This document shows, one piece after another, positions 8,721 to 17,275 of a DNA stretch of 64,000 nucleotides. The notes beneath the pieces were generated by a model, which saw only the letters and a list, made by a program, of their open reading frames with translations, did not search any database and was not told where the DNA came from. This stretch comes from CAIYRG01 sp036273455 (lineage in GTDB: Bacteria > Pseudomonadota > Alphaproteobacteria > Micropepsales > Micropepsaceae), in the NCBI GenBank assembly GCA_036273455.1, contig DASUHP010000133.1, forward strand, positions 62,001 through 126,000. Reading direction: 5' to 3'. Within the stretch, counting starts at the first letter, position 1. Each line of letters opens with the position of its first letter. The translations under genes and the position numbers were made by a program.

Positions 8721-9603
8721 CAGCCCTGCCCGCCAATGCGAGTGCCCGATCGTAGATGGCGCGGCGACCGGTCTCGGTCGCTTCGGCAACCAGCGAAGCC
8801 GCTGCTTTCACCGGCATGAACGGCAGGGCCTGGCGCAGCAATGAGTCGATCAACGCCGGGTCGGGCCCATTATCCGCGCCAGGTGCGACAATCACCACAA
8901 CCTCGCCGCGCGCCGGGTTCGCGCTGTAATGCGCCTGAAGGTGCCGCAGCGTCCCGAGCCGGATCTCCTCGTGCAGCTTTGTGATTTCTCGCGCGACGCA
9001 GGCGTCGCGGTCTCCCAGCATCTCCGCCATATCCGTCAGACTCTCGCACAGGCGCTGCGGCGACTCAAAGAACACCAATGTCGCCCGAACCTCCCGAAGC
9101 TGTTTGAGCGTCGAGCATCTTTCGCCGTGGCGCGGAGCCAGGAACCCGGCGAATAAAAACGGGATCGGGGCAATTCCGGCGGCGCTCAGCGCGGCGATCA
9201 CCGCAGAGGGACCCGGAACCGGAACTACCGAAAGTCCTTCCTCTCGCGCTGCTTTCACCAGACGCAGGCCCGGATCGGAGATCAGCGGGGTACCTGCGTC
9301 GCCGACGAGCGCCAGCCGCTCTCCGGAGCGAAGCCGCCGCAGGAGTTTTGCCTCAACGGCCCCGGCATTATGTTCATTATAAATCAATAATGGCCGGCTA
9401 ATACCGTGCAGCGCGAGCAGCCGGGAGGTAACCCGCGTGTCTTCCGCCACAATGGCATCGCATTTGCGCAGCACATTCAGCGCACGCAGTGTTATGTCGG
9501 ACGCGTTTCCAATCGGCGTCGCAGTTATATAAAGTCCGGGCGCGAGTTCTTCGGCGGAGATCGGTGCGGTTGTTTTTGATTCACGATCATCACAGGGCGC
9601 CAT
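8704..9603 (-). CDS. rsmI: 16S rRNA (cytidine-1402-2'-O)-methyltransferase RsmI
   Basis: 299-residue tetrapyrrole-methylase-fold enzyme that 2'-O-methylates C1402 in the decoding centre. Signatures: GLYITATPIGNASDIT near residue 28, AEDTRVTSRLL, LVGDAGTPLISDPG and PVPGPSAVIAAL. A GGGAG ribosome site sits 9 bases before the ATG. Its ATG interlocks with a potential ATG of the divergent LpoA-like gene at 9602, so the two promoters must share or overlap coding DNA. Confidence 0.96.
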   Translation of the reverse strand: MAPCDDRESKTTAPISAEELAPGLYITATPIGNASDITLRALNVLRKCDAIVAEDTRVTSRLLALHGISRPLLIYNEHNAGAVEAKLLRRLRSGERLALVGDAGTPLISDPGLRLVKAAREEGLSVVPVPGPSAVIAALSAAGIAPIPFLFAGFLAPRHGERCSTLKQLREVRATLVFFESPQRLCESLTDMAEMLGDRDACVAREITKLHEEIRLGTLRHLQAHYSANPARGEVVVIVAPGADNGPDPALIDSLLRQALPFMPVKAAASLVAEATETGRRAIYDRALALAGRADETSD

Positions 9604-9634
9604 GTCCGGCGACTCCCATCAGAAGTGGTTGCGC

Positions 9635-10888
9635 ATGACCCGCCAATCTTCTGCCATCGCTTTTCTGATCGCGATAGGGCTGTTTCTTTCGTCCTGCGAG
9701 CCCCTCCCGCCCCCCGCTCCGCCGCCGATTGTTGCGGCACTCGCGCCCCCGCCACCGATGGTTATGGGGGCGGTGCAGGCGCCGGCAATGCCGCAAGCGC
9801 CGGTCGCGATGGAGCAGCCGAATTTTTACCGGCTGCGCAATACGGCAAATTTGGACATTCCCGCACGGGTCGCGTTGCTATTGCCATTGTCCAGCCCTTC
9901 GGAGGGGAACCGGGCCGTGGCGGAGGCGCTCGAACATGCGGCCGAGCTGGCGATTTTCGATGCCAAAAACCCGCGTATCCTGCTGATGCCGCGCGACGAT
10001 GGTGGCACGCCGGAAAAGGCGGTGGCAGCCGCGAGCAAAGCCATCGATGACGGCGCCGAAATCATTATCGGCCCGCTTTTCGCCACGTCCGTCACCGCGA
10101 TCGCACCCGTGGCGCGGGCCCACCAGGTGCCTGTGGTTGCATTTTCCAGCGATCGCTCTGTGGGAGGAGCTGGAGTTTATCTTCTCAGTTTCCAGCCCGA
10201 AACCGAAGTAAACCGGATCATCGGCTATGCGATCCAGTCCGGCCACAGCAATTTTGCGGCGCTTATTCCGAATTCTCCGTACGGAGACAAAGTCGATGGT
10301 GCATTCCGGGATTCGGTTATGAGCGCAGGCGGCCAAATCGCCGATGTCGAGCGATTTGCCGAGCGGCCGGAATTGATCGGGCCGGCGACACAGCAGGCGG
10401 TCAAGTCCGGCGCGGATGCCGTCCTCATTGCCGAGGGCGGTCCAATGTTGGAGGCCGCCGCTCCGTCGCTCGCGCTCGCTGGCGCAAAGGACCGCAGAAC
10501 CCAGCTTTTGGGCACCGGTTTGTGGGATGACACCGCGACCTCACATCAACCCATGCTGGTAAATGGCTGGTTCGCGGCGCCGCCGCCGAACGCGTTCACC
10601 ACATTTGCCGCCCATTACCGCTCAGTCTATGGCTCTACCCCGCCGCGAATTGCGACCCTGTCCTATGACGCGCTGGCGCTCGTCGCACTTCTGGCCAATG
10701 GGCCACCACATCAGCGGTTCACCGATGCAGCGCTCACCGATCCGAATGGATTTTCAGGGATTGATGGAATTTTTCGCTTTCACGCCGATGGTTCGGCGGA
10801 GCGCGGTCTCGCGGTCCTCAATGTCGGGGCTGATGGATTTTCGGTCAAAGATCCCGCGCCGAAAACTTTCTCGCATTCGGGTTTCTGA
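9635..10888 (+). CDS. LpoA-like penicillin-binding protein activator lipoprotein
   Basis: 417-residue lipoprotein with a periplasmic-binding-protein-like domain (Leu/Ile/Val-binding fold) related to the C-terminal half of LpoA, the outer-membrane activator of PBP1A. The lipobox LSSC comes about 20 residues after the start chosen here, followed by a Pro/Ala-rich linker and ALLLPLSSPSEGN. I prefer the ATG at 9635, which gives a compact signal peptide; an ATG at 9602 adds 11 residues. Divergent from rsmI, as often in Alphaproteobacteria. Its last 109 bases lie under the convergent hemW frame. Confidence 0.85.
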   Translation: MTRQSSAIAFLIAIGLFLSSCEPLPPPAPPPIVAALAPPPPMVMGAVQAPAMPQAPVAMEQPNFYRLRNTANLDIPARVALLLPLSSPSEGNRAVAEALEHAAELAIFDAKNPRILLMPRDDGGTPEKAVAAASKAIDDGAEIIIGPLFATSVTAIAPVARAHQVPVVAFSSDRSVGGAGVYLLSFQPETEVNRIIGYAIQSGHSNFAALIPNSPYGDKVDGAFRDSVMSAGGQIADVERFAERPELIGPATQQAVKSGADAVLIAEGGPMLEAAAPSLALAGAKDRRTQLLGTGLWDDTATSHQPMLVNGWFAAPPPNAFTTFAAHYRSVYGSTPPRIATLSYDALALVALLANGPPHQRFTDAALTDPNGFSGIDGIFRFHADGSAERGLAVLNVGADGFSVKDPAPKTFSHSGF

Positions 10889-12027
10889 AGCGCGTCCGCA
10901 AGCTTGGCCACGACCTGGTTCAGCACCAAGCGGCCAGGTTTCGTAGCGGTGATCCGCTCGCCACATCGCGTGACGAGCCGCATCCCGATAAGTTCGTCCA
11001 GCGATTCCGGCGACGGCACCAGTCCCCACCGGGCGGCAAAGCGAGCGAGATCGAGTCCTTCCGTGATTCGCATATTCATCAGCAGATGCTCGCGTGCCGC
11101 GTCAGGATTCTCGACGGTCTCCAGCGAAAACGCCCGCCCTTCTCTGGCAATGCGGGACGCCCAGCGTTCCGGCAATCTTTCGCTGTTCGTCGCGATGCGA
11201 TGGCCGGCCAATGTCAGCCGCCCATGGGCCCCCGGACCAACTCCGGCATAATCCCCGTAACGCCAATAAAGGAGATTGTGCTGGCTTTCGCAGCCTGGCC
11301 TCGCGTGATTCGAGATTTCGTAAGCCGGAAGCCCTGCCTTTTCGCAAATTGCCTGTGTCAGCTCGTATAGCCTGGTGGAGCTATCCTCATCAGGCAGCTC
11401 CAGCTTGCCTTGCCGGTGAAGTGAGGCAAATGCGGTGCCGCTCTCGATGGTAAGTTGATAAAGCGACAGGTGTTCAGTTCCAATGGCCAAGGCCTGCTGC
11501 AGTTCGCGCCGCCAGTCATCAAAAGTCTGTCCTGGCCGGGCATAGATGAGATCAAAGCTCGACCTCGGAAAAACGTCTAACGCCACGGCGATTGCGGCAT
11601 TGGCCTCGGTGGAATCGTGAACTCGCCCCAGCTGTCGCAGAGACACGTCATCGAAAGCCTGAACGCCGATCGAGACGCGATTCACCCCAGCCGCACGGTA
11701 GCCGTGGAAACGGTTCTGCTCAACGCTGTTCGGATTAGCTTCCAGCGTTATTTCTGCATCCGGCCGAACAGGCCATAACCGGCCGATCGCTTCCAGCACC
11801 GATCCCGTCGCAGTGGGACTCATCAGGGATGGCGTCCCACCGCCGAAGAAGATGCTGCTTACGGTTGGTTTGATGTCCTGCAGCGCGGCCACAGATTGCA
11901 GTTCGGCCTCGATCCCCCGCGCCCACTGCGCCTCATCGATCTGTGGCCGGACATGGGAGTTGAAATCGCAGTACGGGCATTTTGCCGCGCAAAACGGCCA
12001 ATGCACATAGATTCCAAATTCGCTCAT
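10780..12027 (-). CDS. hemW: Heme chaperone HemW (radical SAM, HemN-like)
   Basis: 415-residue HemN-like radical-SAM protein. The cluster motif CAAKCPYC lies near residue 13 and the HemW-typical HNLLYW heme-binding box near residue 250; the latter separates HemW from true coproporphyrinogen dehydrogenase. The recognisable domain ends near LVLNQVVAKLAD; about 37 further residues have no family resemblance and lie antisense to the LpoA-like gene. The stop-proximal part may therefore be a read-on tail. The start follows rdgB with a 4-base overlap. Confidence 0.94.
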   Translation of the reverse strand: MSEFGIYVHWPFCAAKCPYCDFNSHVRPQIDEAQWARGIEAELQSVAALQDIKPTVSSIFFGGGTPSLMSPTATGSVLEAIGRLWPVRPDAEITLEANPNSVEQNRFHGYRAAGVNRVSIGVQAFDDVSLRQLGRVHDSTEANAAIAVALDVFPRSSFDLIYARPGQTFDDWRRELQQALAIGTEHLSLYQLTIESGTAFASLHRQGKLELPDEDSSTRLYELTQAICEKAGLPAYEISNHARPGCESQHNLLYWRYGDYAGVGPGAHGRLTLAGHRIATNSERLPERWASRIAREGRAFSLETVENPDAAREHLLMNMRITEGLDLARFAARWGLVPSPESLDELIGMRLVTRCGERITATKPGRLVLNQVVAKLADALQKPECEKVFGAGSLTENPSAPTLRTARPRSAEPSA

Positions 12028-12641
12028 GCCGTGCCGTCATGCGCGAATGCCGCTTTTGCCAGCTGGGTGAATGCACGGGCACGATGTGACATCGCATGCT
12101 TTGTGTCGGGCTCCATTTCGCCGAAGGTCTGCCGATAACCTTCCGGAACGAAGATCGGATCATAACCAAACCCTCTGTTGCCGCGCGGTGGGAATGTCAG
12201 GTTCCCGAACACCCGTCCTTCAAAGACTTCAGTCCTTTGCCCGGGGGCGGCGAGCGCCAGTGCGCAGACAAACCAGGCGCGCGTCTCTGCCGTAGCTTTG
12301 CTCTTCAATTCAGATTCGATTCGCGCCATTGCCCTCCGGAAGTCCCTGTCCGCCCCGGCCCACCGGGCGGAATAAATGCCGGGCTGCCCGTCAAGCGCCG
12401 CCACGCTAAGGCCGGAATCATCCGCCAGCGCCAGCTCGCCGGATTTTGCTGCCGCCGCTTCGGCCTTGATCGAGGCGTTCTCGGCAAAGCTCGTGCCCGT
12501 CTCGTCAGGTTCGGGTAGCCCAAGTTCGGCTGCTCCTGAAACGTCAACCGCAAATGGCTCCAGCAACGCCCTGATTTCCACCACCTTGCCGCGATTGTGG
12601 CTTGCAATCACCAGCTTCTGACCAGCGCCGATCCGGATCAC
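12024..12641 (-). CDS. rdgB: XTP/dITP pyrophosphatase RdgB
   Basis: 205-residue house-cleaning nucleotidase that removes inosine and xanthosine triphosphates. Seen: LVIASHNRGKVVEIRALL at the N-terminus, LALADDSGLSVAALDGQPG in the active site, and GNRGFGYDPIFVPEGY toward the C-terminus. It sits between rph and hemW with 4-base overlaps on both sides, forming a tight rph-rdgB-hemW unit. Confidence 0.97.
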   Translation of the reverse strand: MIRIGAGQKLVIASHNRGKVVEIRALLEPFAVDVSGAAELGLPEPDETGTSFAENASIKAEAAAAKSGELALADDSGLSVAALDGQPGIYSARWAGADRDFRRAMARIESELKSKATAETRAWFVCALALAAPGQRTEVFEGRVFGNLTFPPRGNRGFGYDPIFVPEGYRQTFGEMEPDTKHAMSHRARAFTQLAKAAFAHDGTA

Positions 12642-13363
12642 AGCTTCAGCACGCTTTTCTGCACATCCATCAGCTCCGACGCACCCTTTCGCGCCAAACT
12701 CAGCATTTCCGTGAATTGCCTCTCGTCGAACGGAGCACCTTCCGCCGTTCCTTGAATCTCGACCAGGCCGCCGCTTCCTGTCAGGACGAAATTGGCGTCG
12801 GTTTCAGCGGCAGAATCTTCCGCGTAGTCCAAATCGAGCACGGGCGTGTTCTGATGGACACCGCAGGATACCGCTGCGACAAGGTCCTTGATCGCGTGCC
12901 GGCCGATGAGCTTGGTCGCGACCATGAAGCTGACGCACTGATAAAGTGCAACGAAGCCGCCGGTAATCGATGCCGTCCGCGTTCCCCCATCCGCCTGGAT
13001 GACGTCACAATCAATAATGATCTGCCGCTCGCCCAATACGTCCAGCGCCGTGACAGCCCTGAGCGAACGGCCGATCAGGCGCTGGATCTCCTGGGTCCGC
13101 CCCGATTGCCGCCCACTCGCAGCTTCCCGCCGGGTGCGTTCCTGGGTCGCTCGCGGCAGCATGCCATATTCCGCCGTGACCCAGCCTTTGCCTGAACCGC
13201 GCAAAAACGGCGGCGGCTGATTTTCGAGACTGGCTGTGCACAGCACATGGGTATCCCCATATTTCACCAGACAGGAGCCTTCGGCATATTTCAGGAAGGA
13301 CGGATCGAGACTTATGCGCCGCAATTCGTCCGGGCGGCGACCGGAGGGCCGTGAGCTGACCAT
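12638..13363 (-). CDS. rph: Ribonuclease PH
   Basis: 241-residue phosphorolytic exoribonuclease that trims tRNA 3' ends. Seen: RRPDELRRISLDPSFLKYAE at the N-terminus, GKGWVTAEYGMLPRAT, RTQEIQRLIGRSLRAV and DCDVIQADGGTRTASITG. Full length. Divergent from hrcA across a 65-base gap that must hold both promoters; I see no clear CIRCE operator in it. Confidence 0.97.
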   Translation of the reverse strand: MVSSRPSGRRPDELRRISLDPSFLKYAEGSCLVKYGDTHVLCTASLENQPPPFLRGSGKGWVTAEYGMLPRATQERTRREAASGRQSGRTQEIQRLIGRSLRAVTALDVLGERQIIIDCDVIQADGGTRTASITGGFVALYQCVSFMVATKLIGRHAIKDLVAAVSCGVHQNTPVLDLDYAEDSAAETDANFVLTGSGGLVEIQGTAEGAPFDERQFTEMLSLARKGASELMDVQKSVLKL

Positions 13364-13428
13364 GGCGTCTCTTGAAGTTCGGGGACGGCACCGTTACCTA
13401 GCGGCCGAACAGATTATGCGCAAATCCC

Positions 13429-14556
13429 ATGAATGGCATAGCATTGAGCATCGACGTTAAATCGGCGGAATCCCACTCGTCTGCGACGGGGGTCGAGTTC
13501 CTGGCGCGAGAGCTGGGGGCTCGCCCGCGCGAGATTTTCCGTCATCTGGTGGAAGCCTATCTGGGCTCCGGCGAGCCGGTTGGGTCCCGAACCCTGTCGC
13601 GCCGGCTGCCGGTGGCTCTCTCGCCCGCGTCCATTCGCAACATCATGCATGACCTGGAGCGGATGGGCCTGCTATACGCCCCCCACACCAGCGCCGGGCG
13701 GGTTCCCACCGAGAAAGGCCTCCGCCTCTTTGTCGACGGCATGCTGCAGATTGGCGATCTGCCATCGGACGAGCGTCAGGCGATTGAAGAGCGCTTAAGC
13801 GGTTCGGGGCGTCCGCTGGAAGAGGTACTCGGCCAGGCGGCCAGCCTGCTGTCCGGACTCTCGCATTGCGCCGGCCTGCTGGTCGCGGCCAAGCAGGACG
13901 CCCCGCTGAAGCACATTGAGTTTGTTCCTATCGGGCCGGGCCGCGCCCTCGCGGTTCTGGTATCGGCGGGCGGCACAGTGGAAAATCGTCTCATCGAAAT
14001 TCCAGAAGGGCTGCCACCCTACGCGCTGACCGAAGCATCGAATTATCTTTCGACCCGTCTTCTGGGCCGCACGATTGAAGCGGCACGACGCGAAATCCTG
14101 GCCGAGATCGAAGCTCAGCGTGCCGAACTGGACGAGTTGACAGCGCGGGTGGTCGCTGAAGGGTTGGCGACGTTGTCTGCGCGGCCGCAGGAAGGCAGCG
14201 ATGCGGCCGGGGACCGGATTCTGATCGTCCGCGGCGCCGCCAACTTGCTCGACGAAGTCGATGCGCTGAGTGACCTCGCCAGGGTAAGAACCCTGTTCGA
14301 CGATATTGACCGCAAAAGCGAGTTGATTGGCCTCCTGGAAACGGCGCGGGCAGGGGAGGGCGTTCGCGTCTTTATCGGATCGGAGAACAAGCTGTTTTCC
14401 CTGTCCGGTTCTTCACTGGTCGCGGCCCCCTATGCCGATGCGAAGGGCAAGGTTCTCGGTGTCATCGGGGTCATTGGACCGACACGGCTGAACTATGCGC
14501 GTATTGTGCCGATTGTCGACTACACGGCAAAAATCGTGGGCCGAATCCTGACCTGA
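13429..14556 (+). CDS. hrcA: Heat-inducible transcription repressor HrcA
   Basis: 375-residue repressor of class I heat-shock genes, which binds CIRCE operators. The N-terminal winged helix contains VGSRTLSRRL and SPASIRNIMHDLERMGLL; GAF-like and C-terminal regions follow (VIGPTRLNYARIVPIVDYTA near the end). Target chaperone genes are not in the window. grpE follows 42 bases later on the same strand, the usual hrcA-grpE pair. Confidence 0.96.
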   Translation: MNGIALSIDVKSAESHSSATGVEFLARELGARPREIFRHLVEAYLGSGEPVGSRTLSRRLPVALSPASIRNIMHDLERMGLLYAPHTSAGRVPTEKGLRLFVDGMLQIGDLPSDERQAIEERLSGSGRPLEEVLGQAASLLSGLSHCAGLLVAAKQDAPLKHIEFVPIGPGRALAVLVSAGGTVENRLIEIPEGLPPYALTEASNYLSTRLLGRTIEAARREILAEIEAQRAELDELTARVVAEGLATLSARPQEGSDAAGDRILIVRGAANLLDEVDALSDLARVRTLFDDIDRKSELIGLLETARAGEGVRVFIGSENKLFSLSGSSLVAAPYADAKGKVLGVIGVIGPTRLNYARIVPIVDYTAKIVGRILT

Positions 14557-14598
14557 CCGTTTTGCTTGTTGTCACCTGCCGCGCCGACGAGGAGACCG

Positions 14599-15168
14599 AT
14601 GACTGCCGAAATCGAAAATGACGCTTTGCCGGAAGATATGGAGCCGGCAGGCACCAATGATGAATTCGACGAGATCAGCAAGGAATTGGCCGCCCTGCGC
14701 TCGGAAGCGGAAGCCAATAAGGACCGTGCGCTGCGCGCGCTCGCCGAAGTCGAGAATGTGCGCAAGCGCCTTGAACGCGAACGCGATGACGCGAGAATCT
14801 ACAGCGTCACGCGCTTTGCCCGCGACATGCTGGTCGTCGCCGACAATCTGAGTCGCGGGTTGTCCGCGCTTACACCTGAAATTCGCGAAGGCGTAGGCGA
14901 CTCGCTCAAAGCCGTCACGGACGGACTCGAGGCCACGCAACGTGAGTTGCATGCGGCCCTCGGCCGCCACGGAATCAAACGGATCGAAGCTGAAAACAGC
15001 CGGTTTGATCCCCATCTGCATCAGGCCATCGCCGAGGTTCCCGCGCTAGGCAAGGAGCCCGGTACCGTCGTGCACGTGGTGCAGGACGGTTATACGATCG
15101 GCGATCGCCTGTTGCGGCCTGCAATGGTGACCGTCGCCAGAGTCGGCGGGGATTCATCCACCAATTGA
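14599..15168 (+). CDS. grpE: Nucleotide exchange factor GrpE
   Basis: 189-residue co-chaperone that releases ADP from DnaK. The N-terminal half is an acidic coiled coil (EISKELAALRSEAEANKDRA); the C-terminal beta domain carries IEAENSRFDPHLHQAI and VVHVVQDGYTIGDRLLRPA. The ATG at 14599 is chosen because GAGGAG lies just upstream; a TTG at 14566 would add 11 residues unlike the family. Confidence 0.96.
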   Translation: MTAEIENDALPEDMEPAGTNDEFDEISKELAALRSEAEANKDRALRALAEVENVRKRLERERDDARIYSVTRFARDMLVVADNLSRGLSALTPEIREGVGDSLKAVTDGLEATQRELHAALGRHGIKRIEAENSRFDPHLHQAIAEVPALGKEPGTVVHVVQDGYTIGDRLLRPAMVTVARVGGDSSTN

Positions 15169-15202
15169 CGATCGCGCACTGGTTTCGCGGGAGGCCGGAA
15201 AC

Positions 15203-16012
15203 ATGAATCCTGTTCGGGTCACTGTCGCCGGCGCGTCCGGCCGAATGGGCCGGACCCTGATTCGCGCTCTGGCGGAATCCGAAGACTTGCACCTGGCCTA
15301 TGCCCTTGAACGTTCCGGCCATCCGCAGATCGGGCAGGACTGCGGCACACTGGCCGGGTTACCGCCATGCGGCGTGGTCGTAACGCCCGATGCGCTTGCG
15401 GCACTTGCCGATTCGGATGCGGTACTGGATTTCACCGCGCCCGCAGCGAGTGTGGCTTTGGCCGATCTCGCGGCGCAGGCACGCATCGTGCACGTCATTG
15501 GCACCACCGGCTACTCGGACGATGATATGACTCGCGTGAGGGCAGCGGCGCGCCATGCCGTGATCGTCAAATCGGGCAATATGAGTCTCGGGATCAACCT
15601 GCTGGCCGCATTGGTGCGCGAGGCCGCGAAGGCGTTGCCCAATTACGACATAGAAATTGTCGAAATGCACCACCGTCTCAAAGTCGATGCCCCATCGGGC
15701 ACCGCATTGCTGCTGGGAGAAGCGGCGGCGGAAGGGCGGGGAATCGATCTCAACCAACAGCAGTTGCGGGGCCGCGACGGCAATACCGGCGTGCGCCCGG
15801 ATGGCGCCATTGGCTTCGCCTCATTGCGCGGCGGCACCGTCGTTGGCGATCACACCGTGACATTGGCCGGGCCATTCGAGCGCATCGAACTTGGCCACCG
15901 CGCCGAAGACCGGATGATTTTTGCCCGCGGAGCGCTGGCTGCGGCACGCTGGGGGCAGGGCAAGAAGCCGGGCCTCTACTCCATGGCCGATGTTCTGGGC
16001 TTGTCCGAATAG
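15203..16012 (+). CDS. dapB: 4-hydroxy-tetrahydrodipicolinate reductase
   Basis: 269-residue DapB of the diaminopimelate/lysine pathway. The N-terminal Rossmann fold shows VAGASGRMGRTLI. The catalytic region EIVEMHHRLKVDAPSGTALL carries the active-site His and Lys, and LRGGTVVGDHTV lies in the substrate domain. It starts 34 bases after grpE and may share its transcript. Length and motifs are complete. Confidence 0.97.
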   Translation: MNPVRVTVAGASGRMGRTLIRALAESEDLHLAYALERSGHPQIGQDCGTLAGLPPCGVVVTPDALAALADSDAVLDFTAPAASVALADLAAQARIVHVIGTTGYSDDDMTRVRAAARHAVIVKSGNMSLGINLLAALVREAAKALPNYDIEIVEMHHRLKVDAPSGTALLLGEAAAEGRGIDLNQQQLRGRDGNTGVRPDGAIGFASLRGGTVVGDHTVTLAGPFERIELGHRAEDRMIFARGALAAARWGQGKKPGLYSMADVLGLSE

Positions 16013-16048
16013 TGGCATAATCGCGGTGTCCTGGCGGGGAGCGGCGAA

Positions 16049-17275
16049 ATGCAATTACCGGCTCGCGTTGTCTGTTGCGCGCTTGTCCTTGTGCTGTTGC
16101 AGGGCGCGCGAACCATGCGGCCACCCGACGAAATCGTATTGACGCCGTCGAAAAACCAGCGTGTGTGCAGCGGCACTGATGCAGTGGCGGCGATCCCGGC
16201 CTGCACGGCGATCATTGATGCGCGCACGACCGAGATGTCGGAACGTGTCGGGGCCCTGGTGTTACGCGGAACAGCCTATCTGAATTTGGGACAATCCGAC
16301 GCAGCACTCGCCGATCTCGACCGCGCTGGTATGCTCGACTCCAACAGCTCAATCGTCTGGACGGCGAAGGGCAACTACCACCATGCCAAGGGTAACGATC
16401 CGCTCGCGCTGGACGATTTCAATCATGCAGTGGCGGCCAATTCGAGAGATGCCTCGGCGCTGATTCAGCGCGGAAACCTGTTTCTCATGACAAGAGAGCC
16501 CGCCAAAGCAATTGCCGATTTCGACAAGGCGATTTCTCTTGATTCGAGGAATCCCGCAGCCTTTGCCAATCGCGGCGAAGCCTATCGCGTGCAGGGTCAA
16601 AATGACCACGCCATCGAGAACTATAACCAGGCAATGAAATTGGACGGCAAATTCGCCGCTGCGTGGTATGACCGGGGGTTGGTGCTGGCTGCCAAAGGCG
16701 ATTTCGTCCACGCAATCGACGACTTTACCCAGGCGCTGAATCTCGATCCAAAATTCAGCGAGGTGTATGGGCATCGTGCATTCGCCTATGACGCGGTGGG
16801 TGATCATGATCGCGCCTTCGCCGATGCGACCGCCGCCATCAAGCTGGATCCCGACGATCCTTCCGCCTATTTCGCGCGCGGCAACTTCTACACCTCGCGT
16901 AACGATTTCGATCACGCCATCGAAGATTTCAGCCACGCCGTAATGATCGACAACAATTACGCGGATGCTTACGCCAATCGCGGCACCGCCTATGCGCGCA
17001 AAGGCAACTACGCGCGCGCGATATCCGATTATGGCGTCGCCATACGGCTCAATCCACGACTGACCAGCGTGTATTCCAATCGCGGACTCGCCTTGCTGAA
17101 AATCGGCGAGCTCGCACGCGCTGTGGACGACTTTGACAATGCTCTGCGCGCAGATCCGAAGGACGCGCTCAGCATGTACAACCGGGGGGTTGCCAAACAA
17201 CGGCAGGGAATTCAGTCCGCTGGGAATGCCGACGTCGCCACCGCCCGCGCCATGGACCCGAGCGTCGGAAATTAG
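16049..17275 (+). CDS. Exported tetratricopeptide repeat protein
   Basis: 408-residue protein with an N-terminal hydrophobic segment (residues 5-20) fitting a signal peptide, then about ten TPR units of 34 residues covering roughly residues 65-400, with repeated A.A.R.G..Y...G....A..D...A..LDP spacing. Cys40 and Cys52 precede the repeats. TPR arrays bind protein partners; the partner is not evident. A GGGGAG ribosome site lies upstream. It shares TTAG with the convergent Ada-like gene, so the stop codons overlap. Confidence 0.85.
   Translation: MQLPARVVCCALVLVLLQGARTMRPPDEIVLTPSKNQRVCSGTDAVAAIPACTAIIDARTTEMSERVGALVLRGTAYLNLGQSDAALADLDRAGMLDSNSSIVWTAKGNYHHAKGNDPLALDDFNHAVAANSRDASALIQRGNLFLMTREPAKAIADFDKAISLDSRNPAAFANRGEAYRVQGQNDHAIENYNQAMKLDGKFAAAWYDRGLVLAAKGDFVHAIDDFTQALNLDPKFSEVYGHRAFAYDAVGDHDRAFADATAAIKLDPDDPSAYFARGNFYTSRNDFDHAIEDFSHAVMIDNNYADAYANRGTAYARKGNYARAISDYGVAIRLNPRLTSVYSNRGLALLKIGELARAVDDFDNALRADPKDALSMYNRGVAKQRQGIQSAGNADVATARAMDPSVGN

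Noticed and set aside
13364..13428. CIRCE operator expected in front of hrcA
   Set aside because: No TTAGCACTC-N9-GAGTGCTAA-like inverted repeat is present in the rph-hrcA gap; HrcA targets are presumably elsewhere.
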